The position numbers and the translations under genes are program-made. This document shows, in pieces, positions 61,968-64,000 of a stretch of 64,000 nt of DNA (position 1 is the stretch's first letter; every line of letters begins with the position of its first letter). The stretch is from JAFAXD01 sp963833605 (GTDB taxonomy: Bacteria > Pseudomonadota > Alphaproteobacteria > Rhizobiales > Xanthobacteraceae). A model generated the notes under the pieces. The model was not told the DNA's origin. It did not search any database and worked only from the letters and a program-made list of their open reading frames with translations. Location: NCBI GenBank assembly GCA_963833605.1, contig CAWHYZ010000030.1, forward strand, positions 1 through 64,000, in the 5' to 3' direction.

Positions 61968-62444
61968 GTCCGCCCGATCAACGCCGCCTCGTCAAGGTGA
62001 CCCTGGACGAAGGGTCGATCGGCCGTTCCAACCCGGACGTCGAGCATGAGCGCGCGGTTGCGATCTATGACCTGCTCGAAGACAACACTTTCGGGCCGCG
62101 CGGCCATGCGGGCGGACCCTATGCGCTCAATCTCGCGATCACCGGCAACAGGCTGGTATTCGATATCCAGCTTGCCGACGGCTCGCCGGTGGTGGCGCAT
62201 CATCTGTCGTTGAGCCCGCTGCGGCGAATCGTGAAGGACTACTTCATGATCTGCGACAGCTACTACGCGGCGATTCGATCGGCGAATCCGGACCAGATCG
62301 AGTTCGATCGACATGGGCCGCCGCGCCATGCACAACGAAGGCAGCGAGTTGTTGATGGAGCGGCTGCGGCACAAGGTTGAAATGGATACCGACACGGCCC
62401 GCCGGCTGTTCACGTTGATCTGTGTTCTGCATTGGAAGGGGTGA
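61964..62444 (+). pseudogene. UPF0262 family protein, frameshifted
   Basis: An alphaproteobacterial family of unknown function that follows hisD. The start is normal: RRLVKVTLDEGSIGRSNPDVEHERAVAIYDLLEDN, HHLSLSPLRRIVKDYFMICDSYY. At 62303-62306 (codon about 114) an extra base shifts the frame; the expected continuation IDMGRRAMHNEGSELLMERL...RRLFTLICVLHWKG is fully readable in the next frame and stops at 62442-62444, four bases before the phosphatase start. Unless the base is a sequencing error, about the last 45 residues are lost. Confidence 0.87.
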
Positions 62445-62447
62445 TCG

Positions 62448-62906
62448 ATGGCGGGCGGGGGGCGGCCGCAGGCCGTGTTGTTCGCCTGCGGTCTCAACAC
62501 CGTGCGCTCGCCCATGGCCGAACGCATGTTCAAACATCTGTTCGGCTCGACCGTCTATGTCGCCTCGGCCGGCGTGCGCAAAGGCGAGCTCGACCCGTTC
62601 GCGGTTGCCGTCATGGACGAGATCGGCCTCGACATCGCGCGGCACAGGCCGAAGACCTTCGAGGAGCTCGAGGACTGGGAAGGGCTCAACTTCAACGTCA
62701 TCATCTCGCTCTCACCGGAGGCGCATCATCGCGCGCTCGAGCTCACGCGCGTGCTGGCGGTCGAGGTCGAATACTGGCCGACGCCTGATCCGACCGACGG
62801 TTCCGGCAACCGCGAGCAGCGGCTCGACGCCTACCGGGCCGTGCGCGATCAGCTGCTCGCGCGCATCAAGTCGCGGTTCGCGCCGGCGCCTGCGGGCAAC
62901 GAGTAG
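62448..62906 (+). CDS. Low-molecular-weight protein-tyrosine-phosphatase-like protein (ArsC-like)
   Basis: A 152-residue protein with the phosphatase P-loop CGLNTVRS (C14, R20) and the general-acid region YWPTPDPT, as in low-molecular-weight phosphatases and thioredoxin-linked arsenate reductases. The region between, HRPKTFEELEDWEGLNFNVIISLSPEAHHRALEL, is the form typical of the Rhizobiales hisD-linked copy. No resolving cysteine pair of arsenate reductase is seen, so a phosphatase role is more likely. Operon with hisD. Confidence 0.87.
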   Translation: MAGGGRPQAVLFACGLNTVRSPMAERMFKHLFGSTVYVASAGVRKGELDPFAVAVMDEIGLDIARHRPKTFEELEDWEGLNFNVIISLSPEAHHRALELTRVLAVEVEYWPTPDPTDGSGNREQRLDAYRAVRDQLLARIKSRFAPAPAGNE

Positions 62907-63167
62907 ACCCCGCGCCTGCCGGGTCCCGGCGCGGGCAGGGGACAGGCGTGGGCGGCTGGGGCCAAGCCCGGCCGTGAGGGGATCTGCGGCGGTTGTCGGG
63001 CTTCGCTGATTCCGCTAATTTCCGCGCCCGGCCATTGAGTTAAGAGGGCCGCCTCGCTGTCTCCGATTCAAATAATCGAACAAACAACCGAACGAACAAC
63101 CGAACCGTACCGCTCCCTTACGCTCCGAAACCCGCAAGACCGCGCCCGCGGTCTGTCAGAGGTGTTG
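62907..63167. other. Gene-free gap where infA is commonly found in relatives
   Basis: No coding sequence is supported. Inverted G+C-rich segments lie at 62910-62960, and CGAACAAACAAC/CGAACGAACAAC repeats occur at 63077-63100. In many Rhizobiales translation initiation factor IF-1 (infA) lies between the phosphatase gene and maf; no trace of it is readable here. AGAGG before 63168 serves maf. Confidence 0.6.
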
Positions 63168-63791
63168 ATGAACGGCCGCACCAAATTCGTTCTGGCTTCA
63201 GGGTCGCCGCGCCGCCTGAGTCTGGTCAATCAGGCCGGGATCGAGCCCGATGTGCTGCTGCCGTCCGACATCGACGAACTGCCGCTCAAGGGCGAGCTCC
63301 CGCGCGCCTGCGCCAACCGGTTGGCGCGGCTCAAGGCCGAAGCGGCGTTCGCGAGCGTGCGCCGCGACGACGAGCTCAAGGGCGCCTTCATTCTCGCCGC
63401 CGACACGGTGGTTGCGGTCGGCCGCCGCATCCTGCCGAAGCCTGAGCTGCTCGACGAGGCCAGCCAGTGCCTGCGGCTCCTTTCCGGGCGCAACCACAAG
63501 GTCTTCACAGGCATTTGCCTGGTGACCCCCAAGGGCGGGTTTCGCCAGCGACTGGTGGAGACGCGGGTGCGCTTCAAGCGCCTGTCGGAGCAGGACATCG
63601 AAGCCTACCTCGCCTCCGGCCAGTGGCGCGGCAAGGCCGGCGGCTACGCAGCGCAGGGCATCGCCGGGGCGTTCATCGTCAAGCTGGTCGGCTCGTACAC
63701 CAACGTGGTGGGCCTGCCGCTTTATGAGACGATCACGCTGCTCGCCGGCGAGGGCTACCCGGTACAGTTCGGCTGGGTCACTGCAGCATGA
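63168..63791 (+). CDS. maf: Maf-like nucleoside triphosphate pyrophosphatase
   Basis: A house-cleaning pyrophosphatase of 207 residues. It opens with the signature FVLASGSPRRLSLV, followed by the metal-binding region ILAADTVVAVGRRIL and the conserved SGRNHKVFTGICLV and GKAGGYAAQGIAGAFI. The start at 63168 is preceded by AGAGG. Members clear modified nucleotides (m5UTP, dTTP, UTP). The presence after the hisD operon matches the usual order of this group. Which nucleotide is preferred cannot be told. Confidence 0.93.
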   Translation: MNGRTKFVLASGSPRRLSLVNQAGIEPDVLLPSDIDELPLKGELPRACANRLARLKAEAAFASVRRDDELKGAFILAADTVVAVGRRILPKPELLDEASQCLRLLSGRNHKVFTGICLVTPKGGFRQRLVETRVRFKRLSEQDIEAYLASGQWRGKAGGYAAQGIAGAFIVKLVGSYTNVVGLPLYETITLLAGEGYPVQFGWVTAA

Positions 63792-63852
63792 GCGGCAACC
63801 CTTCCGGGATGCCCTTGTTCCATGATTGGTGTCCTCGCGCGGGCGACCGCAT

Positions 63853-63989
63853 CGATGCCCTTTCTCACCATAGATGCCCTCGTACCGGCGGATGGCATCT
63901 ACAGGTGGCGAACCTCATAGATGCCCTCTCTGACCATAGATGCCCTCTCTCACCATAGATGCCCTCGTATCGGCAGATGGCATCTATGG
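63853..63989. repeat. Repeat cluster of ATAGATGCCCT units at the window edge
   Basis: CATAGATGCCCTCTCTGAC (63916-63934) and CATAGATGCCCTCTCTCAC (63935-63953) are tandem 19-bp units, and a third begins at 63954. CCATAGATGCC (63953-63963) pairs perfectly with GGCATCTATGG (63979-63989). A direct repeat of about 45 bases (CACCATAGATGCCCTCGTA...GATGGCATCTA) occurs at 63866-63901 and 63951-63985. The core is a variant of family B (GATGCCC). The cluster probably continues beyond the window. Confidence 0.8.
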
Positions 63990-64000
63990 CATCACGCTTT

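Noticed and set aside
63853..63989. CRISPR array at the window end
   Set aside because: The units are 19 bp in direct tandem with no unique spacers, and no cas genes are present.

Overview
The window reads as a chromosomal segment of a high-GC alphaproteobacterium of the order Hyphomicrobiales (Rhizobiales), in the Bradyrhizobium / Xanthobacteraceae neighbourhood. The evidence is gene order and family content: a MidA-type methyltransferase gene between lgt and pgeF, an ilvE-petP-petR-kinase block, SDR-uvrC-pgsA-moaD-moaE, a DUF2948 gene followed by hisD, UPF0262, a low-molecular-weight phosphatase gene and maf, two orphan Bug/TctC-type solute receptors, and several palindromic intergenic repeats typical of this order. 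The species cannot be named from sequence alone. I see no rRNA, tRNA, CRISPR array, insertion sequence or prophage.

Layout. 1-7.6 kb: a rearranged remnant of a molybdenum hydroxylase, an M19 dipeptidase, a quinone oxidoreductase, mutL (frameshifted), an exported protein made of short FQDNW...SYMK repeats, a DUF4344 metallopeptidase and a Bug receptor. 8-17.5 kb: rsmD and rluB (with a palindromic repeat inserted in frame), divergent tadA, a kinase-like phosphotransferase, an aldo/keto reductase, purD with an alpha/beta hydrolase, a MetE-like protein and a DHA2 exporter. 17.6-21.2 kb: a decayed ATP-grasp gene, an HpnA-like epimerase, a decayed metallo-beta-lactamase-fold gene and an HpnG-like phosphorylase. 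21.2-28.5 kb: guanine deaminase, a periplasmic-type molybdenum hydroxylase (cytochrome c, 2Fe-2S and Mo subunits), and a GST-ArsR-SRPBCC operon behind three tandem operator palindromes. 28.8-36.4 kb: a small secreted protein, xseA, a Cache-domain protein with a purine/pyrimidine permease (nonsense codon), a dienelactone-hydrolase-like enzyme, DUF2093, cspA and an outer-membrane barrel.

36.5-43.3 kb: SDR, uvrC (nonsense codon), pgsA, moaD, moaE (frameshifted), a Vgb-like propeller, a second Bug receptor and DUF6494. 43.3-48.9 kb: ilvE, petP, petR, a histidine kinase, a cation diffusion facilitator and a TetR regulator. 48.9-58.5 kb: proC, a YbjN-like protein, prs, a lipoprotein, pgeF, midA and lgt on the minus strand, then ubiK, rplY, pth and ychF on the plus strand. 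58.5-64 kb: DUF4282, two MaoC hydratases, DUF2948, hisD, UPF0262 (frameshifted), the phosphatase, maf and a terminal repeat cluster.

Two themes stand out. First, six genes that otherwise read as full length each carry one lesion: frameshifts in mutL, the cytochrome c gene, moaE and UPF0262, and in-frame stops in uvrC and the permease. Both DNA-repair genes of the window other than xseA are among them. Either this is a lineage losing genes, possibly with raised mutation, or the indels are sequence errors. Second, at least five families of short palindromic repeats lie between genes, and one copy lies inside rluB. The most novel-looking items are the FQDNW repeat protein, the three 17-bp-spaced GTTAG-N6-CTAAC operators, and the repeat inserted into rluB.
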